A stretch of DNA of 64,000 nucleotides from ZC4RG30 sp039917615. Lineage in GTDB: Bacteria; Pseudomonadota; Gammaproteobacteria; Steroidobacterales; Steroidobacteraceae. This document shows, piece by piece, positions 9,706 to 18,554 of the stretch. The stretch is from NCBI GenBank assembly GCA_039917615.1, contig JBDSJD010000021.1:5088-69087 (forward strand). Reading direction: 5' to 3'. Position numbers and translations under genes: made by a program. Below the pieces are notes generated by a model. It had not been told where the DNA came from. It saw only the letters and a list, made by a program, of their open reading frames with translations, and searched no databases. Numbering within the stretch: the stretch's first letter is position 1; every line of letters begins with the position of its first letter.

Positions 9706-10272
9706 ATGCAAGTTCAGGGGACCAAGCAAGCAACTGATTTTGCAAGCTTTATGCGTGAGTACCAAGACATGGTGTTTTCCACGGCGGCGCGGCTGCTCGG
9801 TGATGACGCACAGGCCGAAGACATCTCCCAGAACGTGTTCCTAAAGGCTTACGAGCGCTTTGACGAGTTGCGGGACAATCCCACCACACCGGGTTGGCTG
9901 AAGACGGTGGCAACCAACATGTCCCTGAATCACCTTACCCGCTATCGCAAACGCTGGAGCTTCTTCGGCGACTTGCGCCGCAGTGAAGAGAAGGACTCCG
10001 ACGAGGCGCCATCGGAACCCGAGTTCGCGGCACCGGACACGCTGCTGCATGAGATCGAGGCCGAGGAACAGCACGAACTGGTGGAGGCCGTGCTGCGACG
10101 CCTGCCAGACCATCAGCGTGTGCCACTGGTGCTGTTTCATTTCGGCGACGTGCCCTATGCCGACATCGCTGCACAACTGAAGGTATCACTGGCAAAGATC
10201 AAGGCAGACATTCATCGCGGCCGCCTGGCATTGCTGAAGAGTCTTACGGAGGCGGGCAACGATTGTGCATAA
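9706..10272 (+). CDS. RNA polymerase sigma factor, ECF subfamily
   Basis: The 188-residue protein has the two-domain layout of ECF sigma factors. Region 2 (about residues 12-80) has FMREYQDMVFSTAARLLGDDAQAEDISQNVFLKAY, quoted here only to mark the -10 binding helix. Region 4 (about 120-180) has PDHQRVPLVLFHFGDVPYADIA and a helix-turn-helix ending in HRGRLALL. The next gene starts 8 bp before its stop and encodes a membrane protein in the usual anti-sigma position. It probably controls a cell-envelope response together with the two genes downstream. I found no convincing autoregulatory promoter upstream. Confidence 0.93.
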   Translation: MQVQGTKQATDFASFMREYQDMVFSTAARLLGDDAQAEDISQNVFLKAYERFDELRDNPTTPGWLKTVATNMSLNHLTRYRKRWSFFGDLRRSEEKDSDEAPSEPEFAAPDTLLHEIEAEEQHELVEAVLRRLPDHQRVPLVLFHFGDVPYADIAAQLKVSLAKIKADIHRGRLALLKSLTEAGNDCA

Positions 10273-10753
10273 CGAACACGACAATCTGAAAGCTGCTGAA
10301 CTTCTCGTTGCGCAGCGCCTGCGCAACGTGCCGCTACGGCGTGCACCCGCATCGCTGCAAGCGAATGTCATGGCGGCAATTGCGGCCGGCACGCTGCAGC
10401 CGGGCAAGGTCGGCCATCCGGCGCCCTGGTATAGGGGCGACTTTCGTCGATGGCCGTCGCAAGTACAAATTCTGTTCGCACTGGGATGTGTGGCACTGGC
10501 CTGGTTGCTGACGCAGCCGCTGACGGGAGTCACCAACGCGGCACCCGCGCTGCTGGCTGGCGACGAGCTGCGGTCATCCTGGTCGGTGATGCAAGCCGTG
10601 GCCACGGTCATTGCGTCCCTGGCTGACTCATTGCCCGCGCTATTGCGGGCAATGCCCACGACTCTGCTGATGATAGTCGCCAGCATGGCTGTCACAGCGT
10701 ATTCGCTCCTGGTCGGTGCCAGCGCCCTTGTCTACCGCTCGATTCGCAGGTAA
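10265..10753 (+). CDS. Membrane protein in anti-sigma position
   Basis: The GTG-start protein has 162 residues. The cytoplasmic N-terminus (about 1-70) carries a PLRRAPASLQANVMAAI segment, the kind of short helix seen before the membrane segment in many anti-sigma proteins. Membrane segments follow at about 72-88 and 135-155. No zinc-binding HxxxCxxC anti-sigma motif is present. The 8-bp overlap with the sigma gene makes it the natural candidate to hold the ECF factor at the membrane, but this is inferred from position only. Confidence 0.6.
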   Translation: MHNEHDNLKAAELLVAQRLRNVPLRRAPASLQANVMAAIAAGTLQPGKVGHPAPWYRGDFRRWPSQVQILFALGCVALAWLLTQPLTGVTNAAPALLAGDELRSSWSVMQAVATVIASLADSLPALLRAMPTTLLMIVASMAVTAYSLLVGASALVYRSIRR

Positions 10754-10757
10754 TTTC

Positions 10758-12419
10758 ATGAACACTCCATTTCGACACTGGCTTGCGTCAACTGCCGCTG
10801 CGCTGATCCTGAGCAGCGCAGCCCTCAGCACAGATGTGTATTCAGCGGAGGCCGTTGCTGCAGCGGAAGCCGTTGCTCCAGCGGAGGCGACTGACCCCTT
10901 CTCATCCGATGAGTATCGCCGGCCCCGTTCCAGGAACGGCATTGTTGCCTTTTCCAACGACGCAGTTCTGAAGAGCGGCGAGACCGCCGATGAAGTGGTC
11001 GCCATCTTTGGCAACGCCAGCAGCGATGGCACTGTGCAGCGCGAACTCGTGGCAATTCTTGGTGATGCAAGAGTCACGGGGCCTGTCGGTCGTGAAGTAG
11101 TTGCGGTGTTTGGCAATGTTTACATCAACAGCACCGTAGATCGGGAAGTCGTCGCAGTCATGGGCAACGTCGAACTCGGGCCGGAAGCGCGGATCGGCAG
11201 GGATGTTGTAGCCGTAGGTGGCACGCTCAAGCGCGACCCGGCCGCAATCATCAATGGTTCAACGCAGATCATTTCCCTGGGGCCGTTCGACACGCTGGAG
11301 GGCTTCAAGATCTGGCTCAGGCGTTGTGCGTTGCTTGGCCGACCGCTAGCACTGGACGCCGGACTGGGCTGGGCCTGGGGAATAGCCGCTGGCTTTCTGG
11401 CTCTCTATTTACTGCTTGGCTTTGCGGCACCGGCCGCCATACAGCAATGTGTGACGACTCTGGAGCAGAGACCGGGCAGATCCCTGCTCGCAGCATTGAT
11501 CGCAGTGCCTGTGGTACCGATGCTTTCCCTGTTGTTGGTCATGACCATCGTCGGAATCGTCGCAATTCCATTTATTGGTGTGGCCCTGCTCTGCGCGAGT
11601 GTGTTTGGAAAAGCCGTGATGCTGGCCTGGATCGGTCGGCGCATCACCAAGCCGATCGCAGCCATGTCTCACGCAGACGCAGCCACTGAGGACGGTCCAT
11701 CAATTTCTCAAAGCGACTCCTGGTCAGTGCCGCTCGCAGTATTGATCGGCGGCGCCATCGTTACCGTCCTGTACCTGGTACCCGTACTGGGTTTCGTGGT
11801 GTACAAGCTGCTAGGCTTCGTCGGCCTCGGCGCAGTGCTGTACACATTGCTGGCATCCTGGCAATCATCACGTGCCAGCAAGATCGGCACCAGTGGCACT
11901 GCTGTCGATACGAACGCCCCTGGCGCAACTGCGCAAGGCATGGCGATGCCGATTGATGCAACCGGCGATGCCACCGCGACACCGGCGGCATCCGTCGCGA
12001 GCCAGCCCATCGCTCATGCTGGCATGCCCCGCGCGGGGTTCTTGTTGCGCATGGCGGCATTGGCCCTGGATCTCGTGCTGGTGCTGGTGCTCACACACCT
12101 TGTCACCAGCCCGTTTGGCGTCGGGACTCCTTGGATGAGCACACTGCTACTCTGGACTGCTGTTTATGGTGCACTCATGTGGAGGCTAAAGGGCACCACC
12201 ATTGGCGGCAGCATCTGCGGCCTACAACTGGTGAGACAGGATGGCAGGGCGATCGACTGGGGCACGGCCATCATGCGTGCACTTGGCTGCTTCCTGTCAC
12301 TGATTGTGGGGGGCCTGGGCTTTATCTGGATTGCGTTCGACAAGGATCAGCAGGCTTGGCACGACAAGGTTGCCGGTACGGTGGTGGTGCGTGCCCCAAA
12401 AGGCGTGCCGATTATGTGA
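10758..12419 (+). CDS. Membrane protein with bactofilin-like repeats and RDD domain
   Basis: The ATG at 10758 with an upstream AGGT is chosen; an in-frame GTG at 10716 would overlap the previous gene. The 553-residue product has a signal-like N-terminus, then beta-helix-like repeats (residues about 60-170) of the form VVAxxGNxxxxGTVxRE, as in polymer-forming bactofilin-type proteins. Several membrane segments follow (about 200-380), then a Gly/Ala/Thr linker and a C-terminal RDD-type membrane domain ending in DKDQQAWHDKVAGTVVV. It is probably an envelope protein controlled by the upstream sigma factor. The short N-terminal direct repeat EAVAAAEAVAPAEA comes from a small tandem DNA repeat near 10848-10884. 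Confidence 0.8.
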   Translation: MNTPFRHWLASTAAALILSSAALSTDVYSAEAVAAAEAVAPAEATDPFSSDEYRRPRSRNGIVAFSNDAVLKSGETADEVVAIFGNASSDGTVQRELVAILGDARVTGPVGREVVAVFGNVYINSTVDREVVAVMGNVELGPEARIGRDVVAVGGTLKRDPAAIINGSTQIISLGPFDTLEGFKIWLRRCALLGRPLALDAGLGWAWGIAAGFLALYLLLGFAAPAAIQQCVTTLEQRPGRSLLAALIAVPVVPMLSLLLVMTIVGIVAIPFIGVALLCASVFGKAVMLAWIGRRITKPIAAMSHADAATEDGPSISQSDSWSVPLAVLIGGAIVTVLYLVPVLGFVVYKLLGFVGLGAVLYTLLASWQSSRASKIGTSGTAVDTNAPGATAQGMAMPIDATGDATATPAASVASQPIAHAGMPRAGFLLRMAALALDLVLVLVLTHLVTSPFGVGTPWMSTLLLWTAVYGALMWRLKGTTIGGSICGLQLVRQDGRAIDWGTAIMRALGCFLSLIVGGLGFIWIAFDKDQQAWHDKVAGTVVVRAPKGVPIM

Positions 12420-12481
12420 GCACCCGTTCTGGCCGCCCCATCGTGTAAGGTACGCGCTATTGAAGCGGCACCTGCGGCCGC

Positions 12482-12496
12482 AGGAGTCGCGCCCTG
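12482..12496 (+). promoter_or_regulatory. Shine-Dalgarno and CTG start of the galactonate dehydratase
   Basis: AGGAG at 12482-12486 is followed after 7 nt by an in-frame CTG at 12494-12496. Between the upstream in-frame stop (12461-12463) and this codon there is no ATG, GTG or TTG. Starting here gives 382 residues and exact E. coli active-site numbering, so this fixes the start. Confidence 0.75.
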
Positions 12497-13642
12497 AAGA
12501 TCACGAAGATCTCGACCTACCTGGTCCCGCCCCGCTGGCTGTTCGTAAAAATCGAAACCGACGAGGGCATCAGCGGATGGGGTGAGCCGGTGCTCGAGGG
12601 GCGTGCCCATACGGTGGCCGCGCTGGTCAACGAGCTATCGGACTACTTGATCGGCAAGGATCCCTCACCCATCGAGGACCACTGGACCGTGCTCTACCGC
12701 GGCGGGTTCTACCGCGGCGGCGGGCTGCACATGAGCGCCCTCTCCGGCATTGATCAGGCGCTTTGGGACATCAAGGGCAAGATGCATGGCGTGCCCGTCT
12801 ACAAGCTTCTCGGCGGACCAGTGCGCGACAAGATTCGGGTCTACTCCTGGGTGGACGGGGCCGATCCGGCCACCGTCGCGCGGGAAGCACAGGGTGCGGT
12901 CGCCAACGGCTACACGGCGCTGAAGATGACCGGCACCGACGCCCTCAGCTACATCGACACGCACGGCAAAATCGACGCGGTGGTGGCCAAGGTCGGCGCC
13001 GTGCGCGCCGCCGTCGGCTCCGAGGTCGGGATCGGCATCGACTTCCACGGGCGGGTTACCAAGCCGATGGTCAAGGCGCTGTTCCGCGAGCTCGAGCCAT
13101 TCAAGCCGATGTTCATCGAGGAGCCACTGCTGAGCGAGCACGCCGATGCCCTGCGCGACGTCGCAGCCTGGACCTCGATTCCGATCGCGCTCGGCGAGCG
13201 CCTGTTCTCGCGCTGGGACTTCAAGCCGATCCTGGCGGCCGGCTACGTCGACATCATCCAACCGGATCCCTCGCACGCCGGCGGCATCACCGAGACGCGC
13301 AAGATCGCGGCCATGGCCGAGTGCCATGACGTTGCCGTGGCGCTGCATTGTCCGCTCGGTCCCATCGCCCTCGCCACCTGCCTGCAGCTCGACGCCGTCT
13401 GCTACAACGCCGCGATTCAGGAGCAGGCGCTGCGCATCCAGTACAACCAGAACAACGAACTTGTGAGCTACCTGCGCAACCCCGAGATCTTCCGTTACGT
13501 CGATGGCTTCGTGAACATTCCGACCGGCCCAGGCCTTGGCGTCGAGATCGACGAGGAGTACCTGGCGAAACGTCAGGCCGAGGGACACCGTTGGCGCAAC
13601 CCGATCTGGCGCCACGACGACGGGAGCTTCGCAGAATGGTGA
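12494..13642 (+). CDS. dgoD: D-galactonate dehydratase
   Basis: This enolase-superfamily enzyme dehydrates D-galactonate to 2-keto-3-deoxygalactonate in the cytoplasm. Translation from the CTG at 12494 gives 382 residues, the length of E. coli DgoD. The metal and base residues fall at family positions: D183 and H185 (GIDFHGR), E209 (FIEEP), E235 (LGERL) and H285 (ALHCPLG). The N-terminal capping part reads KITKISTYLVPPRW, as expected of this subfamily. A GTG at 12590 would cut away that part and is unlikely to be the start. The MFS gene overlaps the 3' end by 7 bp. The rest of a dgo pathway (kinase, aldolase) is not in the window. Confidence 0.92.
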   Translation: MKITKISTYLVPPRWLFVKIETDEGISGWGEPVLEGRAHTVAALVNELSDYLIGKDPSPIEDHWTVLYRGGFYRGGGLHMSALSGIDQALWDIKGKMHGVPVYKLLGGPVRDKIRVYSWVDGADPATVAREAQGAVANGYTALKMTGTDALSYIDTHGKIDAVVAKVGAVRAAVGSEVGIGIDFHGRVTKPMVKALFRELEPFKPMFIEEPLLSEHADALRDVAAWTSIPIALGERLFSRWDFKPILAAGYVDIIQPDPSHAGGITETRKIAAMAECHDVAVALHCPLGPIALATCLQLDAVCYNAAIQEQALRIQYNQNNELVSYLRNPEIFRYVDGFVNIPTGPGLGVEIDEEYLAKRQAEGHRWRNPIWRHDDGSFAEW

Positions 13643-14946
13643 CGCCAGCCGCGGCGACCGCCGAGCGGCCGACGCGTCGCCGGTTCTTCATCACCGGCCT
13701 GTTGTTCGTGACGGTGGTGATCAACTATTTAGATCGCACCAATCTCGCGATCGCAGCGCCCGCTCTCCAGGAATTTCTGCGTATCGACTCCGTCGGCATG
13801 GGATATATCTTTTCGGCGTTCGCCTGGACCTACAGCGCCGCTCAGATCCCGGTCGGCGGGGTGGTCGATCGTTTCAACCCGCGCATCCTCTATCCGATTC
13901 TCATTGTGTTGTGGTCGCTGGCGACGATCAGCTTCGGGCTGGCGGCTGGCCTTGTTTCGCTGGTGTTGCTGCGCATGGCGGTGGGGCTGTTCGAGGCGCC
14001 TTCGTATCCGCTGAACAACCGCATCGCCACCACCTGGTTCGGTGAGCGCGAGCGCGCCTCGTGCATCGCGATCTATACCTCCGGACAGTGGGTGGGGCTG
14101 GCATTCCTCGCTCCCGTGCTGGCGGGGATCTCAGTGAGCCTCGGCTGGCAGATGGTCTTCGTGATCACCGGCGTCATCGGCCTTGTGTGGGCGGCAGTCT
14201 GGTACCTCTCATATCGCGAGCCAAAGGACTTCCCGGGCATCAACCAGGCAGAGATCGATCTAATCGCCTCAAGCGGCGGATTGCCCGATCTCAGCGAGCG
14301 CGCCAAGGCGCGGACTGCCGCACGCCCCGGGACCCCCTGGAGCGATCTGGCGATTGTGCTCGGGCGGCGGAAGCTCTGGGGCATCTACCTCGGCCAGTTC
14401 GGCCTGGGCTCGACGAGCATCTTCTTCCTCACCTGGTTCCCGACGTACCTGGTGAAGTACAAGCACATGGACTACATCAAGGCCGGCTTCGCTGCGTCCC
14501 TGCCGTTCCTGGGCGGTTTCGTCGGCATACTCTGCGCGGGCTTCCTCTCGGATTGGCTGGTCCGGCGCGGCGCGAGCCTGGGCACTGCGCGCAAGACGCC
14601 GATCATTGGCGGCTTGCTCCTGTCGACCGTGATGATCGGCGCGAACTTCACCGACGACCCGACGCTTGTCGTGATGTTCATGACGATCGCCTTCTTCGCT
14701 AACGGTCTCGCCTCCATCACGTGGTCCCTGGTCTCCTCGGTCGCGCCCGAGCGACTGATCGGGCTGACGGGAGGGGCGTTCAACTTCATCGGCGGCCTGG
14801 CCGGCATCAGCGTTCCTATCGCCATCGGCTACCTGGCAAAGGGCGAGAGCTTCGCGCCAGCGCTGACACTGGTCGTGCTCCTCGCCTTGATGGGCGCGTG
14901 CTCGTACATCTTTCTCGTCGGCAAGGTCGAGCGCGTCTCGGACTGA
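13636..14946 (+). CDS. MFS transporter, anion:cation symporter (galactonate-type)
   Basis: The chosen ATG at 13636 overlaps the dgoD stop by 7 bp and gives 436 residues with about 12 membrane segments. After a short basic N-terminus (TRRRFF), the first helix ends with NYLDRTNLAIAAP, the hallmark of the ACS family that includes DgoT, ExuT and GudP. Helix 2 follows with YIFSAFAWTYSAAQIPVGGVVDR (shown as marker only). The pairing with dgoD suggests galactonate uptake with protons. The reading frame stays open further upstream, but that part overlaps dgoD and is not coding. Confidence 0.88.
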   Translation: MVTPAAATAERPTRRRFFITGLLFVTVVINYLDRTNLAIAAPALQEFLRIDSVGMGYIFSAFAWTYSAAQIPVGGVVDRFNPRILYPILIVLWSLATISFGLAAGLVSLVLLRMAVGLFEAPSYPLNNRIATTWFGERERASCIAIYTSGQWVGLAFLAPVLAGISVSLGWQMVFVITGVIGLVWAAVWYLSYREPKDFPGINQAEIDLIASSGGLPDLSERAKARTAARPGTPWSDLAIVLGRRKLWGIYLGQFGLGSTSIFFLTWFPTYLVKYKHMDYIKAGFAASLPFLGGFVGILCAGFLSDWLVRRGASLGTARKTPIIGGLLLSTVMIGANFTDDPTLVVMFMTIAFFANGLASITWSLVSSVAPERLIGLTGGAFNFIGGLAGISVPIAIGYLAKGESFAPALTLVVLLALMGACSYIFLVGKVERVSD

Positions 14947-14956
14947 AATAGCCGCA

Positions 14957-14984
14957 CCGTCGACCGCCGCGCGGAAGCCGACGG
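14957..14984. terminator. Possible hairpin between convergent genes
   Basis: CCGTCG (14957-14962) pairs with CGACGG (14979-14984), and inside it CCGC (14964-14967) pairs with GCGG (14971-14974). It lies between the converging dgoT-like and secreted-protein genes. There is no T tract, so termination is only a guess. Confidence 0.35.
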
Positions 14985-15004
14985 TTACGAAGCTGCAAGC
15001 GCGC

Positions 15005-15571
15005 CTATTTCTTCTCCGTCTCGGGCGGTGTGGTGTGTTCCTGCAGGCTGTCCTTGGTAGCAGCCTTCATGCCCTTGAAGAGCTTCAGACTCGGGCCAGT
15101 CGTGTCGACGTAGGACCGAAGTTTCTGCGTGAGCTTGTCGATCTCCTTCGTCCGCGCCTCGTCCTCGTAGGCGATGAACTCCAGCGTGTAGTCGCTATAA
15201 ATCTTCAATCCCAAGGCGGGGCCATGCGTGATCCCGGTGCTCGGGGTGGTCGGATCAATGAAGCCGTCGTAGACAAATGGCCTCTTCGGGTCCTGAGGGT
15301 TCTCGATGATGCAGCGCGTGTAGATCCGCTTCTCAGGGTGCTGAATCACCTCGATGAACCATTTGTAGGCGGCAAAGCCCTGGATCAGCTGGAAAGCACC
15401 GAGCGTCGTCTTGAAATATTTGCTCTGCGCGGGCCGCGGCTCGGTGACGTTGTTGCCCTCGCGGTAGGTGCCGATGACCAGTTCCATCGGCGCGGACTTC
15501 TGGGCGGCTACCAGCGGAGTCGCGGCAACGAACAGCAGCAACATGCCGGCAAGGGTCGATTTCATTTTCAT
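15005..15571 (-). CDS. Secreted hypothetical protein
   Basis: The 188-residue protein starts with a clear signal peptide (MKMKSTLAGMLLLFVAATPL, cleavage near VAA-QKS). The mature part has an FKTTLGAFQLIQGFAAYKWFI segment (marker) and a charged C-terminal helix with several Lys and Glu. I do not recognise the family. Its single-gene position, facing away from the ABC operon across 300 bp, gives no functional hint. Confidence 0.75.
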   Translation of the reverse strand: MKMKSTLAGMLLLFVAATPLVAAQKSAPMELVIGTYREGNNVTEPRPAQSKYFKTTLGAFQLIQGFAAYKWFIEVIQHPEKRIYTRCIIENPQDPKRPFVYDGFIDPTTPSTGITHGPALGLKIYSDYTLEFIAYEDEARTKEIDKLTQKLRSYVDTTGPSLKLFKGMKAATKDSLQEHTTPPETEKK

Positions 15572-15871
15572 GATCCACCGTACTGCTTTGACAAATCGGC
15601 ACCAATGAATGTCAACAGGCCCTTGACTAGGGCTCCTTTGATACCCTGGTAAACAGCAGCGGAACTGCCAAGAGTGATGAGATAAACTCGATTGGATTCC
15701 CGTTCATTCCGATGAATTTACCACAGGATCAAGGCGGTGATCATTCCCGCCTACGCCGCCAGCTACTCCGAGACTCACTGCAAGAGCACTCTGATGTGAT
15801 CCTGCTGCTCGCGCTGCTGCCAGTGTTGCTGGTGAGTTTCCCGCGAAAGACTGCATGAATGCCGGGACAAT
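15572..15871. other. Intergenic region, nothing coding seen
   Basis: This 300-bp stretch separates the start of the secreted protein gene from the end of the ABC permease gene. Both are on the minus strand. It should hold the promoter of the secreted-protein gene, but I see no convincing -35/-10 pair. A TTGACA on the minus strand near 15610-15615 lacks a good partner box. Confidence 0.5.
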
Positions 15872-17275
15872 TCAGCCAGTACGCTGGCTGGGGAATGTCA
15901 GCCGTGCGATGCGCCAGTCGAGCGCGCGCCATCGCCGCTTCGCCAGAGCACGCAGCAGGATGCTGAGCCCCAGCCAGAAGGCGGCAGCCAGGCTCAGTTG
16001 CAATGACGACACATCGACTTTCGGCTGGACGAATACCATCTGCACGAAGAACAGCAGCACCAGCCCGATGCACAGGCAAACGTCGATCAGGTTCGGCGTG
16101 CGCGTCAGCGACATTCCGCAATAGTAAGCGGCTACCCATGCGGGCAACTGCGCTGCGGCGAACAGCAGCAGGGACCTCGCGAAATCCGGAGCCCGCAATA
16201 GCGTAAAGCACCCGACGATTGCGGCCGTGAGCAACAGTGACCATAGGGTTGCCGCGAGGCCGTTGCGCTCCGCCATCGCGAACAGGCTCATGCGGTCGGA
16301 GCCCGCGCGCAGCCAGAGAAGCCGCGCGCGTCGCGCACTCATGTACGCCAGCTGGGCGCCCAATGTCGCGCCGAATACCAGTACGAACTCCATGCCCGGC
16401 ACACGACCGGCCCGCGCGCGAGCGCTTCCTGTGCCCATCACCGCGAAGAAGAGAAAGATCACGGCTAGCCAGACGGTGTTTGTGATCGCATAGCGCAAGG
16501 GGGAGGATGCGCCCAGCAGGAGAAGGCTTCCCGCACGTTGCGGGGAAAGCGCGCTCCGAGAGAAGTCCAGCAGCGAAGACACCATTCCTGCCGGTGTGCT
16601 CTCGAAGTTCTGGCTCGAACGATCGCCAAACCAGCGCGGTGTGCGGAAGGCATCTGCCCGCATGTACCAGACTGTGAACAGCAGCCAGAAAGCCAGCGCC
16701 AACAGGAACCAGGTGAATGGGCCTGGCAGGTCGAGAGCCGCTTGGGAGGAGTGGATGAGCAATGGTGGCACGATGAAAATCGGCAAAATGGCGAGGAACG
16801 AAAACGCCCTTGAGCCGCTCGCTACGAACACGATGCCCCACAGCAGGGCCATGACGGACCAGCTCACCGCGAATACATGGGCCGGAAGTGGGCTGCGGGG
16901 AATCGGCGCAAAGCCTGCGGACTGGGTGGCGAACTGCCCCAGCAATACGGGCAGTGCGATAAGGGCTGCGAGCGCCGTAATGGCCAGCATCGAAGCCGAG
17001 AGCATCGTTGCTCTTCCACGGGGACGCAGGTGCAGCATCGAGCGCGAGGAGGCGAACCGCAGTGCCGCCCCCCCTGAAAGCGCCGGCACAAACGCGATGA
17101 TGATGGCGCCCGCCATGCCCACCATCGCATAGATGTGAATGTCCTGCGGCTCCTGCTCAAATGCGCCGAACCCCATTGCGCCGAGCAGAAACACTGCGCC
17201 CAGCAAAACGATCCAGCTTTGCAATGGAATGATCGACCAGCAAAAGCCTTGCGCAATCCGCAGCACGGTCTTCAT
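15872..17275 (-). CDS. ABC-2 type transporter, membrane subunit
   Basis: The 467-residue protein has about 12 hydrophobic segments spread over its length and no enzymatic motifs, as expected for the membrane part of a YtrA-controlled ABC-2 system. Its ATG overlaps the stop of the ATP-binding subunit gene (ATGA at 17272-17275), so it is the third gene of the GntR-ATPase-permease operon. The substrate is not known. Such systems often act in drug or cell-wall antibiotic stress. Confidence 0.82.
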   Translation of the reverse strand: MKTVLRIAQGFCWSIIPLQSWIVLLGAVFLLGAMGFGAFEQEPQDIHIYAMVGMAGAIIIAFVPALSGGAALRFASSRSMLHLRPRGRATMLSASMLAITALAALIALPVLLGQFATQSAGFAPIPRSPLPAHVFAVSWSVMALLWGIVFVASGSRAFSFLAILPIFIVPPLLIHSSQAALDLPGPFTWFLLALAFWLLFTVWYMRADAFRTPRWFGDRSSQNFESTPAGMVSSLLDFSRSALSPQRAGSLLLLGASSPLRYAITNTVWLAVIFLFFAVMGTGSARARAGRVPGMEFVLVFGATLGAQLAYMSARRARLLWLRAGSDRMSLFAMAERNGLAATLWSLLLTAAIVGCFTLLRAPDFARSLLLFAAAQLPAWVAAYYCGMSLTRTPNLIDVCLCIGLVLLFFVQMVFVQPKVDVSSLQLSLAAAFWLGLSILLRALAKRRWRALDWRIARLTFPSQRTG

Positions 17276-18156
17276 GCATGGATCTCCAGGAAGATGTCTT
17301 CGAGGCCCAGCCCTTCACTTTCTATGTGCGCTTCCATGCGGGCCGCTGCGGCCTGCAGGTCTGCCTCGCCGAGGTCGCGCACGGTTACGGTGGCAGTCAT
17401 GTTGTCCGGCGCGCGTCGCGACGACAGCACGCCGCGCAATCCGAGCTCTGAGGGCAGGGGCCGGCGCGCGCGGATGTGCAGGCGACGCACGGACTGTTTC
17501 AGATTGTCGGTTTCTCCATCCCACAGCAGCCGCCCGTCCTTGATGATCCAGATGCGGTTGGCGACGCGCTCGAGATCGGAAACGATATGCGTGGAGAAGA
17601 TCACGGCGCGCTGCGCGTCACCGGCGACTTCCAGCAATTGCTGCAGGAAACGCCGCCGCGCCAGCGGATCGAGGCTGGCCACGGGCTCATCGAGCACCAG
17701 CAGATCGGGCCTATTGCCGAGCGCGAGCAGCGTGGAGAGTTTCTGCCGCTCACCGCCTGACAGCACATTGGCGCGGCGATCCAGCGGCACCTCCCATTCA
17801 CGCGCGAGGCGATCGACCAATGCCGAATCCCAGGTGGAATAGAAGCTGCTCGTCAGGGAGATCTGGTGTGTGCCAGTGAGCGTGGGCAGCAGTTCATCCT
17901 GCTGCGGCACGAAGCCGATGCGCATTTTCACGGCCTCGGACAGGTTGCGGCAGTCTTCGCCGAAGATGCGCGCACTGCCGGAGGCCGGCGGCGAGAACCC
18001 CAGCATGGTTTCGAGCAATGTCGTCTTCCCGGCGCCGTTTTTGCCGATGACACCGACGACATCGCCGGGGCGCACCTCGGTGGTGATGCCCTGCAGGACG
18101 CTGCGTCCCTTGATGGCCCAGTGCAGAGCCTGGATGCTGACCGCCGATTCACTCAT
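17272..18156 (-). CDS. ABC transporter, ATP-binding subunit
   Basis: The 294-residue protein has Walker A GKNGAGKTT (about residues 37-45), signature LSGGERQK (about 132-139), Walker B LLVLDEP (about 151-157) and an H-loop in IFSTHIVSDLERV. The C-terminal part (about 215-294) is longer than a minimal ATPase and lacks a known domain. It overlaps the regulator upstream by 4 bp and the permease downstream by 4 bp. Confidence 0.93.
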   Translation of the reverse strand: MSESAVSIQALHWAIKGRSVLQGITTEVRPGDVVGVIGKNGAGKTTLLETMLGFSPPASGSARIFGEDCRNLSEAVKMRIGFVPQQDELLPTLTGTHQISLTSSFYSTWDSALVDRLAREWEVPLDRRANVLSGGERQKLSTLLALGNRPDLLVLDEPVASLDPLARRRFLQQLLEVAGDAQRAVIFSTHIVSDLERVANRIWIIKDGRLLWDGETDNLKQSVRRLHIRARRPLPSELGLRGVLSSRRAPDNMTATVTVRDLGEADLQAAAARMEAHIESEGLGLEDIFLEIHA

Positions 18157-18530
18157 GACTTCTCTCCCAAGTTCTTCCTGAGCTGCGCGATGACTTCTTC
18201 ATCCGAAAGCTCCAGCTGCCGCGCCGCGAGGGCGAGGGCTTCGAGCTGTGGTTCTATTTGCCTGAGCTTCGCGGCGACGCTGGATTGATTGCGGCGCAGA
18301 GCCGCGACCCGCATCGGTTTGCCGCGATGACGTTCGAGGAGGCCTTCGGATTCGAGCAGGCTGTAGGCCTTCGAGATCGTCATCGGATGCACGGTGTGCT
18401 CGTGCGCCATCTCGCGCACCGAAGGCAGCTCGGCGCCCGGCAGCAGCTGCCCGCCAGCCACCAGCCGCCGCACCTGATCAATGAGCTGCTGGTAGATCGG
18501 CACGCTTGCGTGGGGGTTCAGTATGAACAT
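18153..18530 (-). CDS. GntR family regulator, YtrA subfamily
   Basis: I choose the ATG at 18530 (MFILNPHASVPIYQQ), the usual YtrA-type beginning, giving 125 residues. A GTG at 18563 is in frame but would place a perfect 12-bp palindrome inside the gene. The winged helix has LPSVREMAHEHTVHPMT and ends in RGKPMRV; the short C-terminal helix is the YtrA type, without a large effector domain. It probably represses its own operon with the two ABC genes that overlap it. Confidence 0.87.
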   Translation of the reverse strand: MFILNPHASVPIYQQLIDQVRRLVAGGQLLPGAELPSVREMAHEHTVHPMTISKAYSLLESEGLLERHRGKPMRVAALRRNQSSVAAKLRQIEPQLEALALAARQLELSDEEVIAQLRKNLGEKS

Positions 18531-18542
18531 TTCGCGACCATG

Positions 18543-18554
18543 TGTACTAGTACA
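18543..18554. promoter_or_regulatory. Palindromic operator TGTACTAGTACA
   Basis: A perfect 12-bp palindrome lies 13-24 bp upstream of the chosen start of the GntR gene. Its core TACTAGTA (18545-18552) also lies in the upstream inverted repeat of the second YtrA-type ABC operon at 51277-51284. It is a good candidate for the site bound by the encoded regulator. Confidence 0.6.
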
